Shown piece by piece: positions 1 through 9,530 of a stretch of DNA of 64,000 nucleotides (positions within the stretch are counted from its first letter, which is position 1; the number at the start of each line of letters is the position of its first letter). The notes below the pieces were generated by a model. It saw nothing but the letters and a program-made list of their open reading frames with translations, was not told where the DNA came from and ran no database searches. The translations under genes were made by a program, and so were the position numbers. Source of the DNA: Schizochytrium sp. CCTCC M209059 (Eukaryota > Sar > Bigyra > Thraustochytrida > Thraustochytriidae); assembly GCA_000818945.1 (NCBI GenBank), contig KN805370.1, positions 198,111 to 262,110 on the forward strand, in the 5' to 3' direction.

Positions 1-804
1 GTACATAAGGCGGGCGTAGCTCTTCTGCACGAGCTTGGTGTACGGCTGGTGGAAGAGGGCGTGCTGGGCCTTGCCGGGGCTGTTGCCGAAGACATCAAAG
101 TCCTCACCGTAAGCCTCCTTGAACTTCTTGGTGTACAGGTTGTAGCAGCGGTCGACAGCGCGAAGGTAGCACGAGTTGGAGAGATGGCCGTCGACGGCGG
201 GGTACTCGCTGCTGAGGAAGGGCTTGTAAAAGTCATAGGCATCCTCGAAGTGCGACGAGCGGAGCTTGTTCTCGAAGGTGAGCGGGGCGTTGGGGCCGAC
301 GAGGAGGGCGACGACACCGGCACCACCGGTGGGGCGGGCGGGGCCCTTCTCGTAGACGGCGATGTCACCGCAGAGAACGACACCGTAGCGGCCATCCCAG
401 GCGCTGGACTCGACCCAGTCGATGGTATTGAAGAGGGCCGAGGTGCCACCGTAGCAGGCGTTCACGTTGGTGATGCCGAGGACGTCACTGTTGCCGGACT
501 CGGTGAAGAGGGACATGAGCGAGGTCTTGGTGGACTTGGACTTGTCAATGATGGTCTCGGTACCGACTTCGAGGCGTCCGATGTCGTTGTAGTTCAGGCC
601 GTACTTGTCCATGAGGTTGCTGAGCGCGGACATGCACATGCTGTTGATGTCCTCGCCGGCGCCGACGAAGGCCATGTTCGTCTGGCCGAGGCCCTTGGTG
701 TACTTGCCGGCGGCAATGCCATCGTACTGCTCGAGGTCCTCCTGTGCGACGTACGTCGACGGAAAGTAGCAGTCCGAGGCCACGATACCCACGTTGCGCG
801 CCAT
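1..804 (-). CDS. HMGCS: Hydroxymethylglutaryl-CoA synthase, N-terminal 268 residues (cut by window edge)
   Basis: Condenses acetyl-CoA with acetoacetyl-CoA to HMG-CoA, the entry to the mevalonate/sterol pathway. The frame begins at the ATG at 804 and is still open at base 1, so the C-terminal part lies outside. Seen in the sequence: an N-terminal thiolase-fold start ([19 protein letters not shown]), [16 protein letters not shown] with the general acid/base Glu83, NACYGGT with the nucleophilic Cys117, and [12 protein letters not shown] with His252. The 34-residue Glu-to-Cys spacing matches the animal cytosolic enzyme as I recall it (E95/C129). There is no targeting extension, so a cytosolic location is inferred. 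The frame stays open upstream of 804 through a CAG tract, but I found no in-frame ATG there among those I checked. Confidence 0.95.
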   Translation of the reverse strand, partial: MARNVGIVASDCYFPSTYVAQEDLEQYDGIAAGKYTKGLGQTNMAFVGAGEDINSMCMSALSNLMDKYGLNYNDIGRLEVGTETIIDKSKSTKTSLMSLFTESGNSDVLGITNVNACYGGTSALFNTIDWVESSAWDGRYGVVLCGDIAVYEKGPARPTGGAGVVALLVGPNAPLTFENKLRSSHFEDAYDFYKPFLSSEYPAVDGHLSNSCYLRAVDRCYNLYTKKFKEAYGEDFDVFGNSPGKAQHALFHQPYTKLVQKSYARLMY

Positions 805-826
805 CTTGCTTGCTTGCTGGCTGTGC

Positions 827-875
<49 letters not shown>

Positions 876-1443
876 GCTTGCTCGCCGTGCTCCTCTGCTG
901 CTGCTGCTGCTGCTGCGGCTGGTTGGCGAGTTTGGGGTTTGCTGCCGCTCGCTGGCTTGTCTGCTTGTCTGCTTGTCTGCTTGCCTCTGCTTGCCTCTGC
1001 TTGCGAGCTCGTTCGCAGCTCTGCCGCGTCTCGCGGTTCGCGGCGTCAATGATGATGCCATCATCTCCGCCCTCCTCCTCCTCCTCCTCCTGCTCGCGTG
1101 GCCTAGTCTCCTCCTACGCCCCGCGCTACCAGTGCGCGGCAGGCGCCAACACAACTAACAGTAACTATAACCAACAACAAGCAAGAGCGCCGCTCCTCCT
1201 TCTTCTCGCGCGCTAGCTCGCTCGCGCGCGCGCGCGCACGCAGCCCTGCCGCGCCGCACGCACGCCTCGCCTCGCCCGCGCGCGATCAATTCGTTCCGAG
1301 TCGATCGGCGATGAGGCCTCGCGAGCCTGGCTGGCTGGGCGGGAGGGAGAACGAGGAGGCGACCTCGTCGAGCCTCGTGCGTTCTCTCGGGTCTGTCTGT
1401 GCGCTCGGTGCCAATGTCTGCATGGGTTCATCGTTGTCGGGAG
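805..1443. other. 5' flank of HMGCS: CTG/CAG tracts and low-complexity DNA
   Basis: Leader and promoter region of the minus-strand HMGCS gene. It holds (CTG)15, (CTG)7, a CTTGT/CTTGC-rich stretch (about 955-1010), a CTC tract (about 1070-1092) and a GC-dinucleotide run (about 1215-1240). Frames read here translate into homopolymer protein and show no family signature, so I call no gene. Confidence 0.6.
828..872. repeat. (CTG)15 microsatellite
   Basis: Fifteen uninterrupted CTG units, which is CAG on the HMGCS sense strand, starting 24 bp upstream of the HMGCS ATG. A second tract, (CTG)7, lies at 895-915. Confidence 0.95.
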
Positions 1444-1895
1444 NNNNNNNNNNNNNNNNNNNNNNNNNNNNNNNNNNNNNNNNNNNNNNNNNNNNNNNNN
1501 NNNNNNNNNNNNNNNNNNNNNNNNNNNNNNNNNNNNNNNNNNNNNNNNNNNNNNNNNNNNNNNNNNNNNNNNNNNNNNNNNNNNNNNNNNNNNNNNNNNN
1601 NNNNNNNNNNNNNNNNNNNNNNNNNNNNNNNNNNNNNNNNNNNNNNNNNNNNNNNNNNNNNNNNNNNNNNNNNNNNNNNNNNNNNNNNNNNNNNNNNNNN
1701 NNNNNNNNNNNNNNNNNNNNNNNNNNNNNNNNNNNNNNNNNNNNNNNNNNNNNNNNNNNNNNNNNNNNNNNNNNNNNNNNNNNNNNNNNNNNNNNNNNNN
1801 NNNNNNNNNNNNNNNNNNNNNNNNNNNNNNNNNNNNNNNNNNNNNNNNNNNNNNNNNNNNNNNNNNNNNNNNNNNNNNNNNNNNNNNNNNNNNNN
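1444..1895. other. Assembly gap (Ns)
   Basis: A run of undetermined bases, followed directly by a cytosine homopolymer (1897 onward), which may be why assembly failed here. Frames crossing it are artefacts. Confidence 0.99.
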
Positions 1896-3567
1896 TCCCC
1901 CCCCCCCCCAAACACTCCTTCACTCGCTCAGTGACGCGGCTGCTCTGCGCATTCATTGTCGGCGCCGGCCTGATCAAGGCAGCCAAGAAAGCACAACGCA
2001 GCCTTGATCGGCCGGCCAGCCAAAGTGCCCCGACTCCCCAGCCCGGCCGCAGCAGTTGCGTGCAGCGTCGCCGTCGCGCGCGCCGAGCTCGCTCACACAC
2101 ACGCACACATCATCACACCGCCTCGAGAGCGAGCGAGCTAGCCGCGCTGCTCGTGTCGCAGCCGCAGCCGCTTGCGCAGTCAGGCACGGGACCGTGGAGC
2201 TGAGCTGGCCGGCCTCGCGCGGCAGGCGGTCGACGGAGGCCGCAGCTCGTGGCAGCTGGCGAGCATCGTCGTGAATGGATAGGATAGGATAGGATAGGAT
2301 AGGTGGAGAGACTCGGATAGATGACGGCCGCCGGCCGAAGAAAGAAAACAAGGCCAAGGCGAAGAAGCCGCAGCTCGCCTCGCAGTCGTTTGGTTCGGCA
2401 GGCTGTCGGTCGCGTCGAGCTCGGCGGACGAGCCCGTCGTCGAGAACTTGTCCGAGGCGCCAGACGTGAGGGTTGAGACACGAGATGAGACGAGACGAGT
2501 TGACAGTGAGATGAGTTGCTCCTGCACCAGCCGCTTCCTCGTCGACCGAGCCCGGCCGAGCCGAGGATCCGAAGCGATCTCAGCGCATCTGACTCTCACC
2601 CCCTCACAGTCAGTCAGTCAGTCAGTTAGCCAAGGTCTTGCTTGCCTTGGTCGATCACGTTCAAAGGTCTCCTCGCGTGCCTGCCTGCCTGCCTGCCTGC
2701 GTCAACCTTCGTGAGTAGACAAGACAGACCCAGGCCGGGCCTAGGCCTAGACTGCCTTGCCGTGCACACGGTGGCGTCATCATTCCGTGGAGATCTGACA
2801 CCTTTTGGTATCTTCTTCCTCTGCGCTGGACTCGCTCCCTCCCTTTTTGTAGGTTACTTACTATACATCCATTCTGGCAGCAGGCGCCGACCGCAAACGT
2901 GTAGGGGCAGGAGCAGAAGATGGTGCAAAACCGCGGTCGATTGCGAATGCAAAACGTTCGTTCGCGGATCACGAAGGATGCGACTGCGACTATCGTGAGG
3001 CGGACCGGGTCCACCGTCGGTTGGTCAGATCAGAGAGAGCCTGCTGCTGCTACGCTTGCGAGCGCGCGTGCTTGCGTGCGTGCCACAGTGTGGCCCGCCT
3101 AAAGGGATGGAAGGAAGAAAGGCAGCAAAGACTTTCTCGGGCTGCAAGACGAACGAAGCTGCTTGTCGGGTCGGCTGCGGCTCCTGTTGCGGCGAAAAGG
3201 TCGCGAATTGATGACGATAAATGGTCGCGAGTCCAATGTTTCGACGGACGGACTTGCGAAGAGAAGGCGCAATCGCATTCGCGCGGCTTTTGGCCTTGAC
3301 TTGACTCCAGACTTGAGAGGTGATCGAGATCGGTGGTGACGGACCTGTGAGTGAGTAAAGGCAAGAAAGGCGTCCACGCGCTAAAACAACGCAGGCGCAA
3401 GACGCACACAAACGAACACTGTGCACACGCACACGCGCACGCACGCACATACACAGAGAATTGCTCATGCATGCATGATCGAAAGGGCAAGGAAGAAGAA
3501 GAAGAAGAAGAGAAAATCGAGCAGCGGGAAATCAATCGTCTCTTATACGCTACACGTCCGAATAAAA
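1896..3567. other. Intergenic region between HMGCS and MRI1
   Basis: No supportable gene. Contents seen: a C-tract after the gap; CA-rich and GA-rich stretches (about 2095-2115); five GGATA units at 2277-2301; a CAGT tract at 2607-2627; a CCTG tract at about 2680-2700; the dodecamer GGCCTAGGCCTA at 2738-2749; a CA-dinucleotide/ACGC tract at about 3421-3450; and GAAGAA repeats at about 3491-3512. Open frames on both strands are short, mutually overlapping and lack recognisable domains. Confidence 0.6.
2277..2301. repeat. (GGATA)5 tandem repeat
   Basis: Five perfect pentamers in the intergenic region. Confidence 0.9.
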
Positions 3568-4689
3568 TCACTTGGCCTCAGCAGAGCTCCAGCGTGCGCG
3601 AATGGCCTTTTCTGCCGTCTCCTTTACAGCTCGCAAGCTCTTGGTAAAAGGAGGGTAGCAAATGCCGTGCTCCGTGACAATGCCGGTAATATACTTGGGG
3701 TTCACCACGTCAAAGGCCGGGTTAAACACTTGGACACCCTCAGGCGCCGTGCGGTTGCCGCCCATGAGCGAGGTCACCTCCTCGGCACCACGCTCCTCAA
3801 TGGGAATGTCGGCGCCTGTCGCCACCTCGAGGTCGATCGTTGACGTTGGCGCCACAACGTAAACGGGGATGCCGTGCTCGCGCGCTACGATCGATACTGG
3901 CAGCGAACCAATCTTGTTGGCGACCCAGCCGTCCGCCGCGATACGGTCAGCTCCATACAAAACAACATCCACCTTGCCGCGGTGCATGAGCAGTCCGGCC
4001 GCGCTGTCAGCAATTAAATGCATGGGGACCTTTTCGCGCATGAGCTCCCACGCCGAAAGTCGCGCACCTTGGAGACGTGGCCGCGTCTCGCAAACCCAGG
4101 CGTGGATGCCCTTGCCCTGATGGAAGCTCTCGTAAATGACGCCCAGCGCCGTGCCGACGTCGACCGTGGCCAGACAGCCCGTGTTGCAAATGTGCAGAAT
4201 GTTGGCTCCCTGCTGCACCACCTCGGCGCCATGTTTGGCCATGGCAATGTTGATGGCCACATCCTCGTCCGCAAGGGCTTCGGCCTCGCGGAGAATTACC
4301 TCAGCAAGGTCTTCTGACGCGTCCGTCGCCTCCGTCAGCTCCACCATGCGCCGCGTGGCCCACATCAGGTTCACCGCCGTTGGCCGCGAGGCGTCGAGCT
4401 TGGCTTTGGCCGCGCGAAGGGTTTCCACGCGTGTAGCAACCGAGGCCGAAGCGTCGCAGTCTCTGGCTGCCAGCACCATCGCGTACGCTGCCATTGCGCC
4501 AATGGCCGGCGCTCCCCGGATCACCATGTCGCGAATGCATGCGCACGCGCCGTCCATCGTCTCGCACGTCACGTGCTCCAGTGCCAGCGGCAGCTTCGGC
4601 TGGTCGATGAGCTTGATGTGTCCGGACCTTGCGTTTCCGCCCTCCCAAAACACCGTGCGCAGCGCGCGGTCTCGCGTCGAGACGTCCAT
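3568..4689 (-). CDS. MRI1: Methylthioribose-1-phosphate isomerase
   Basis: Converts 5-methylthioribose-1-phosphate to 5-methylthioribulose-1-phosphate in the methionine salvage pathway; cytosolic. The 373-residue protein has the normal length of the MtnA/eIF2B-alpha-like family. Seen: VIRGAPAIGAMAAY (about residues 57-69), ICNTGCLATVDVGTALG with the catalytic-type Cys172, VCETRPRLQGARL, and VVLYGADRIAADGWVANKIG with the catalytic-type Asp248. The Cys and Asp pair matches the active-site residues known for bacterial MtnA. The start is the ATG at 4689; no longer in-frame ATG is apparent. The gene is divergent from the CLYBL-like gene, with about 710 bp between start codons. Confidence 0.96.
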   Translation of the reverse strand: MDVSTRDRALRTVFWEGGNARSGHIKLIDQPKLPLALEHVTCETMDGACACIRDMVIRGAPAIGAMAAYAMVLAARDCDASASVATRVETLRAAKAKLDASRPTAVNLMWATRRMVELTEATDASEDLAEVILREAEALADEDVAINIAMAKHGAEVVQQGANILHICNTGCLATVDVGTALGVIYESFHQGKGIHAWVCETRPRLQGARLSAWELMREKVPMHLIADSAAGLLMHRGKVDVVLYGADRIAADGWVANKIGSLPVSIVAREHGIPVYVVAPTSTIDLEVATGADIPIEERGAEEVTSLMGGNRTAPEGVQVFNPAFDVVNPKYITGIVTEHGICYPPFTKSLRAVKETAEKAIRARWSSAEAK

Positions 4690-5400
4690 CGTTCTTTCCG
4701 CTACTCCTCTCCTCCTTGCACTCCCACCCTGCCCTGCGCGCCGCGCTTGCGCTACTGCTGCGCGCTTTCGTTCGCTCCTTCGTTCGTCAGTCAGTCAGTC
4801 AGTTTTTTGTCGCCTGGCTGCAAAATGCTAATTGAACTTGGATGATGATGTGACCACGTGGATCCATCCAGGCCATTCAAGCCAGCCAGCCAGCTATTAA
4901 AACAAAACTTAGTTTCCAGCGTGGTGAAGTAGAAGAGAAAACATGTTCATTCTCTTGCCAGTCTCTTCTTGTTCGTCGTCGTCGTCGTCGTCGTCGTCGT
5001 CATCATTTGTGAATTGAATTGTTTGCTTGCGAGGATTCGTTCCACGTGCCTGCTCGCATTCAAACAATTTACTACCATCATACGATTCTGGTCATTGTCG
5101 GTCTTGACTGTGCGTCTTTTCGTCTGGACAGCCAGCCCTCTTCATGAAGTTTGGTGCTGCATGGGGCCTAGGCCTACCGCAAACGAAACGTCATTTTCGC
5201 ATCACTTGACCTGCTGTGTAGCTAAATTTGTAGATCTGCGCAACCCAACTTCTGACGTCGGACGTCGTCTTTCGACCCTAGATCTCAAACGCGGAGCAAT
5301 AAGAGTTAGTAGAAGCGCAGCGCATTGCACCACGCAGCTTAGCATCGCATCACATCGCATCACGGCACGGCACGGCACGGCACATCTTCTTACAGTCACC
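4690..5400. promoter_or_regulatory. Divergent promoter region of MRI1 and CLYBL
   Basis: A 711-bp region between two outward-facing start codons. It holds a CAGT/GTCA tract (about 4790-4803), CCAG repeats (about 4877-4891), a GTC microsatellite (4975-5001), the dodecamer GGCCTAGGCCTA (5165-5176), and CATCGCAT/GGCAC direct repeats just upstream of the CLYBL ATG (about 5341-5382). No convincing TATA element was identified. The frame upstream of 5401 stays open, but its residues look random and the recognisable mitochondrial leader begins at 5401. Confidence 0.5.
4975..5001. repeat. (GTC)9 microsatellite
   Basis: Nine trinucleotide units in the shared upstream region of MRI1 and CLYBL. Confidence 0.85.
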
Positions 5401-6429
5401 ATGCGAGCTGCCGCACACAGGGCGCTTCGCGCGCCGCTCCTCGTCTCGGTGCAGGCAAGGCAGGGAGCGCAACTTGCTCCCCAACAATGTCGGACATGGC
5501 CACGCTGCGCGGCCCTCTCGACAGCGCCGACGCCAGCCGCAGGGGACGACGCAGATGCTGCAGTGCGCCGCAGCGTACTGTACATGCCCTCCTCGCGGCA
5601 GCGAGCCCTCGAAAAGGCCAAGACCATCAAGGCCGACGCCTATATCTTTGACCTCGAGGACGCCGTGTCGCCAGAGCAAAAAGAGCTTGCACGCCAACAG
5701 GCCGTCGCGGCCGCGCGCGAGCAGGTCGAGACCAAGGCCTATGGCATGTCTGAAATCTGTATCCGGGTCAATGGGCGCACCACGCCCTGGTACGCGAGCG
5801 ATGTCGAAGCCGTAGCGACGAGCGGGGCCAACGCTGTGCTCCTTCCCAAGGCTGAGTCCCGCGATGATGTGGCCGACCTCGTGGACAGGCTTGATGCAGC
5901 TGGCGCAAAACCCTCTATGGAGATTTGGTGCATGGTAGAGACACCGCGCGGCGTAAGCAATGTCGAAGAGCTCGCAGCTCATCCGCGCGTCACTGCACTT
6001 CTCATGGGTACTGTCGACCTTGCAAATGACTTGCGTTGTAAACCGATGGCTCCAGGACGCTTTAACCTGCAATACGCGCTTCAGCGCTGCGTCATTGCTG
6101 CTCGCGCCGCCGGCATTAGTGCCTTGGATGGTGTTTATGTTGATCTCCAAAACGAAGAGGGCTTCATCGACGAGTGTCTCCAGGGTCGTGACCTTGGCTT
6201 TGATGGAAAAACGCTCATTCACCCCAAGACGGTGGCCCAAGCTAACGAATTCTTTTCTCCCAGCGCAGCCGACATTGACCACGCCGAGAGAGTCATTGCG
6301 GCACACGAAGACGCCGTTCGCACCGGCTCAGGGGTCGCCACTGTCGACGGCAAGCTTGTTGAGAACCTTCACTACCGTAATGCCAAGCGCACGCTTGCGA
6401 TTGTTGAGCGCATCAAGGCGCGTGCATGA
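5401..6429 (+). CDS. CLYBL: CLYBL-type citramalyl-CoA lyase (HpcH/HpaI, citrate lyase beta-like), mitochondrial
   Basis: Member of the citrate lyase beta subunit-like family; the animal CLYBL enzyme cleaves (S)-citramalyl-CoA to pyruvate and acetyl-CoA in mitochondria, clearing itaconate-derived CoA esters. The protein has 342 residues. Residues 1-50 are Arg/Ala-rich without acidic residues before about 49, a likely mitochondrial presequence. The TIM-barrel core follows: RRSVLYMPSS (57-65), FDLEDAVSPEQK (83-94), IRVNGR (121-126), WCMVETPRGV with metal-ligand-type Glu180, LMGTVDLANDL with Asp206, and GFDGKTLIHPKTV near residue 290. I chose the ATG at 5401 because the homologous leader starts there, although the frame is open from 4969. 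The 3' neighbour is convergent (235 bp between stops). Related malyl/CHAD lyases are possible, but domain order and length fit CLYBL best. Confidence 0.88.
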   Translation: MRAAAHRALRAPLLVSVQARQGAQLAPQQCRTWPRCAALSTAPTPAAGDDADAAVRRSVLYMPSSRQRALEKAKTIKADAYIFDLEDAVSPEQKELARQQAVAAAREQVETKAYGMSEICIRVNGRTTPWYASDVEAVATSGANAVLLPKAESRDDVADLVDRLDAAGAKPSMEIWCMVETPRGVSNVEELAAHPRVTALLMGTVDLANDLRCKPMAPGRFNLQYALQRCVIAARAAGISALDGVYVDLQNEEGFIDECLQGRDLGFDGKTLIHPKTVAQANEFFSPSAADIDHAERVIAAHEDAVRTGSGVATVDGKLVENLHYRNAKRTLAIVERIKARA

Positions 6430-6664
6430 AAAATTTTAAGGAAATGATTTCATCTAAAGAAAATGAGCTTCTTGAAGCGAAGAACGGCGGCCGGCACGGG
6501 AGGAAAAGGGGGGAAAACGAACAAAAAGCCGACAACAATTAAAGAAAAGAAAAGAAAAGAAAAGAGACAATTCTTTCCTTTGTTCCTTTTCCACGCTCGC
6601 TAGTGATTGATCGGGTAGCAGACGCTGATCCTAAGCGCCTCCTAAAACCTCATCCCTGTTGATC
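6430..6664. other. Short convergent intergenic spacer
   Basis: Separates the stop codons of CLYBL (+) and the PH-CDPK (-). It contains an AAAAG pentamer tract (about 6545-6568) and A/T-rich stretches suited to 3' end formation on both strands. No gene. Confidence 0.5.
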
Positions 6665-9040
6665 TCATGGCAACGACAATGACGAAGACGAAGGAACTTT
6701 GACCGCACCTGAAAGCTTGCGCGAGAGGAGACATTCGACAAGGTACGGCTTCACTTGACAGGCGGACTTGAACTCCTCAAAGGAAATAGCCCCGTTGCGA
6801 TCGGTATCAACCTGATCAAAGGCCTCGGAAAGGTCACCTACGAATTTGTCCGTGTCGATTGAGGTGTTGGTAATGGCCATCGATAACACGCTCATGAGCT
6901 CATCCTTGTCGATCTCGCCCGACCCATCCCTGTCGTAGACGTCGAAGCAAAACTTGAGCGAATCCTCCCCTGGACCTTGCAAGGCAGCCAGCCCCGAAAG
7001 AAGTTCTGCCTGGTCCACGTGGCCATCGCCATTGTCATCAAACAAATTGAAAATGCGGTCCGCCGGCACGTTTTGAAAACCCAAGACTTGCATGATGCTT
7101 TCCAGCTGGGGCGCATCTTCAATGACACCCCCCCGCTCCTTGGTATGTTCGTCAAAGGTAGAGCGGATGAGTTCGAGGTCCTGCGCTGTGAAACCGTCGG
7201 GCTTCATACGCTTAGCAAGGGCCGTCAAGGTTTCCTTGCGCTTGTTGCGCAGTCGCGCACCCCACATGACAGCATACGCAGCAGCCTTGAGCTTGCGACG
7301 GTTGTTGAACTGCTTGTGCTTGACAAGCGGAATGGGCTTCTCATCTGAAGACGACCGTTCTGTGGCCCAAGGATGCTCAAGCACCTCAGACATGCGTATC
7401 CTGCGCTTCGGGTTCACTTGCAGCATGCGCGTAATAAGGTCACGCGACGAGAGAGAAATGTTCTTCCATTCCGGCATGTGAAACTCATATTTTCCTTCGC
7501 GAATCTCCTTTTGCACCTCGACTCGTGTCCGCCCCACAAATGGAGGGTATCCACAAAGCAGAATGTATAACACCACACCAAGCGACCACACGTCGCATGC
7601 CGGGCTGTAGCGCAAAGAGAGAACTTCGGGCGCAAAGTAGCCGCTTGTTCCTACAACATGAGACTTGTACACATCGCGTTCGGGGTACTCCATGTCCAGC
7701 GCGAGGCCAAAGTCAGTGATCTTGAGCACAGAATTGGGAGCCGAAGTCGCATATATCAGATTCTCCGGCTTGAGATCACGGTGCACAATGCCGATGGCAT
7801 GCAGCTCGTTCAAAGCATGCGCCAGACTACGAATCACGTCCTTTGCGTCCCGCTCTGAAAAGGACCGCCGTTCAACGATGCGGTCGAAGAGCTCGCCACC
7901 ATTGCACAGCTCGAGAACCATGCAGACGCGATAACTCGGCCGCGGCTCCGCGAAACTTTCGAGCAGGTGAACCACATTCTCGTTTGTTGGCAGCTGTTCG
8001 CGCACCTTGCGCATGATGGAGACCTCGCTGTTCAGGTACCGAAGCTGCGTCTTACGCTCCCGGACGGACAATTTCGTGAGCAGCGCGACTTTAATGGCCA
8101 GCTCATCATTGTCTTCTTTGTGGCCGTTCTCATTCTTTGTAGCAGCGCTCTTGCGCCTCTTGGCACGATACACAATTGAGAACGCGCCGCGACCAAGTTC
8201 TCCCAAGAGAGCAAAGTCTGCGTCGAGTCGGTTCTTGTTCTTGTCGGCACCTTGGCTCTTCTTTTCTTTACCCGAAGCTGATAAGGCGCGTTCCCGCGAG
8301 TACGCCGTGACCATGTTGCCGAATTGCAGGGCCGCAGCTCCATCGGTCCCATCGCCAGAGGGTCCGCCGATGCCTTGAAGAGCGCCAGCTAGTTTTTCCA
8401 GGACCTCGACCGAGTCAACGCGTAAATTCGCGACAATGTCGCGCCGAGGCCCAAAGCAGTCTGACTCGCGCAAAAGGTCACTAAAATGACGCACCTCGAT
8501 TGTCAGTGACTCGAACGAGGTGCTCACCATTGATTTTGAGGCGTCCAGCAGACCGCGGGGAGCGTGCGCATGCTGCTCGTGTGCTTCCTCACTCGTCCAG
8601 TACAAACACACGAGGACACCCTGCCGGATGCGCACAATTTGCACGTAGCGCTCATTCCAACGCCCGAGAATTTCACTCTGCTTCAAGACTTTGCCCTCGA
8701 AGAGCACATCGCCTAGCTCGACGGCGCCCCAGATTCCGGACAGCGAGCCCTCCTCGATCGTGGCTGTCTCTGTCGTGGCGGTCGTCGTGGTCGTTGTCCT
8801 CCGCGTCGTGGTCGCCTCGTCATTGTGGTCCATCTCGCTCTGCCGCAGCAAAGTCTTTTCGCTCGCGGAGCGCGCGAGCTGATACGAGCTTCCCGACGAT
8901 GGGCTTGCCCGCGATGCTTCTGCGCTCGTGTGTCTCGCCCTCGCTCGGGGCCGTACCTTGTCGTCAACCAGCCCTCGCGAAGATACTGGTAAAGGGGAAA
9001 TGCCGAAAAGTAGAGAGGAGAGAGCACCAAATGCACTCAT
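6665..9040 (-). CDS. Calcium-dependent protein kinase with N-terminal PH-like domain
   Basis: Ca2+-regulated Ser/Thr kinase of 791 residues. The frame opens further at a TTG (9088), but the first ATG, at 9040, is the likely start. Residues 1-110 are low complexity with a Thr-rich run. About 112-225 resemble a pleckstrin-homology domain (FEGKVLKQSEILGRWNERYV, then a basic strand-rich stretch). The kinase spans about 277-558: GELGRGAFSIVY, AIKVA with Lys317, HRDLKPEN with Asp422, DFG at 443-445, GTSGYFAPEVL and DVWSLGVVLY. After a linker come one degenerate EF-hand (about 630-650) and three canonical loops: DDNGDGHVDQAE (668-679), DRDGSGEIDKDE (703-714) and DTDRNGAISFEE (745-756). All catalytic residues are intact. 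The PH-like domain suggests phosphoinositide or membrane recruitment (inference). Confidence 0.93.
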   Translation of the reverse strand: MSAFGALSSLLFGISPLPVSSRGLVDDKVRPRARARHTSAEASRASPSSGSSYQLARSASEKTLLRQSEMDHNDEATTTRRTTTTTTATTETATIEEGSLSGIWGAVELGDVLFEGKVLKQSEILGRWNERYVQIVRIRQGVLVCLYWTSEEAHEQHAHAPRGLLDASKSMVSTSFESLTIEVRHFSDLLRESDCFGPRRDIVANLRVDSVEVLEKLAGALQGIGGPSGDGTDGAAALQFGNMVTAYSRERALSASGKEKKSQGADKNKNRLDADFALLGELGRGAFSIVYRAKRRKSAATKNENGHKEDNDELAIKVALLTKLSVRERKTQLRYLNSEVSIMRKVREQLPTNENVVHLLESFAEPRPSYRVCMVLELCNGGELFDRIVERRSFSERDAKDVIRSLAHALNELHAIGIVHRDLKPENLIYATSAPNSVLKITDFGLALDMEYPERDVYKSHVVGTSGYFAPEVLSLRYSPACDVWSLGVVLYILLCGYPPFVGRTRVEVQKEIREGKYEFHMPEWKNISLSSRDLITRMLQVNPKRRIRMSEVLEHPWATERSSSDEKPIPLVKHKQFNNRRKLKAAAYAVMWGARLRNKRKETLTALAKRMKPDGFTAQDLELIRSTFDEHTKERGGVIEDAPQLESIMQVLGFQNVPADRIFNLFDDNGDGHVDQAELLSGLAALQGPGEDSLKFCFDVYDRDGSGEIDKDELMSVLSMAITNTSIDTDKFVGDLSEAFDQVDTDRNGAISFEEFKSACQVKPYLVECLLSRKLSGAVKVPSSSSLSLP

Positions 9041-9360
9041 TGCCAATGATGTAGGGGGCCTCCTAGTAGTAATGGCCTGGCCTGGCAAGTCGAGACAAGA
9101 CCAGACTTGACGCTCAAGTTACATTCGTTGATCCTATGGGTTCACCATTGGGCACAAGACTATACAGACCAAGATCAATACTGATTGGATATAAAAATTG
9201 AAGGCGAATGCGATGGCGATGATCTTGTACGAGAGCAAAGATCGCGAGATATCATGCTCTGCTCTGTCCTTGTCACCGGTTCTCCACGAAAGTCTTCTTG
9301 CATGCTCTCGTCCAATACATCCACGACTGGTCGATCTGGTATTTATGCACTTTTTCTAAT

Positions 9361-9530
9361 ATGACATCGAGTCTTGTTCTGCACGGTAAGCAAGATCGCA
9401 TTTTGAAACCATGATCTACCAGTGTTTCTATACATCAAATTTTGAGCCGCACTGCGAGCAAGATGGTATTCTGAAACATTAGTATGTAGGGCTATACCAG
9501 TGTTTCTTTACATCAAGTCTTGCGCGAGGA
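9361..9530. repeat. Imperfect direct repeats in AT-rich island
   Basis: The block ACCAGTGTTTCT-ACATCAA occurs at 9418 and again at 9496 (78-bp offset). The block GCAAGAT-TTTTGAAAC occurs at 9390 and in variant form at 9458 (68-bp offset). This gives about two and a half diverged copies of a unit of roughly 70-80 bp. No terminal inverted repeat or coding sequence was seen. Confidence 0.6.

Noticed and set aside
49..1158. 369-codon + strand ORF with a Cys run
   Set aside because: It is antisense to the clear HMG-CoA synthase frame and then reads through the CTG repeats; no domain.
1213..2106. ORFs spanning the N gap
   Set aside because: Open only because Ns are read as unknown residues.
4136..4831. 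231-codon + strand ORF
   Set aside because: Antisense to methylthioribose-1-phosphate isomerase; Ser/Ala-rich shadow.
5350..6306. 318-codon minus-strand ORF
   Set aside because: Opposite the CLYBL gene; GC-rich codon bias leaves the antisense frame open, and no family resemblance was seen.
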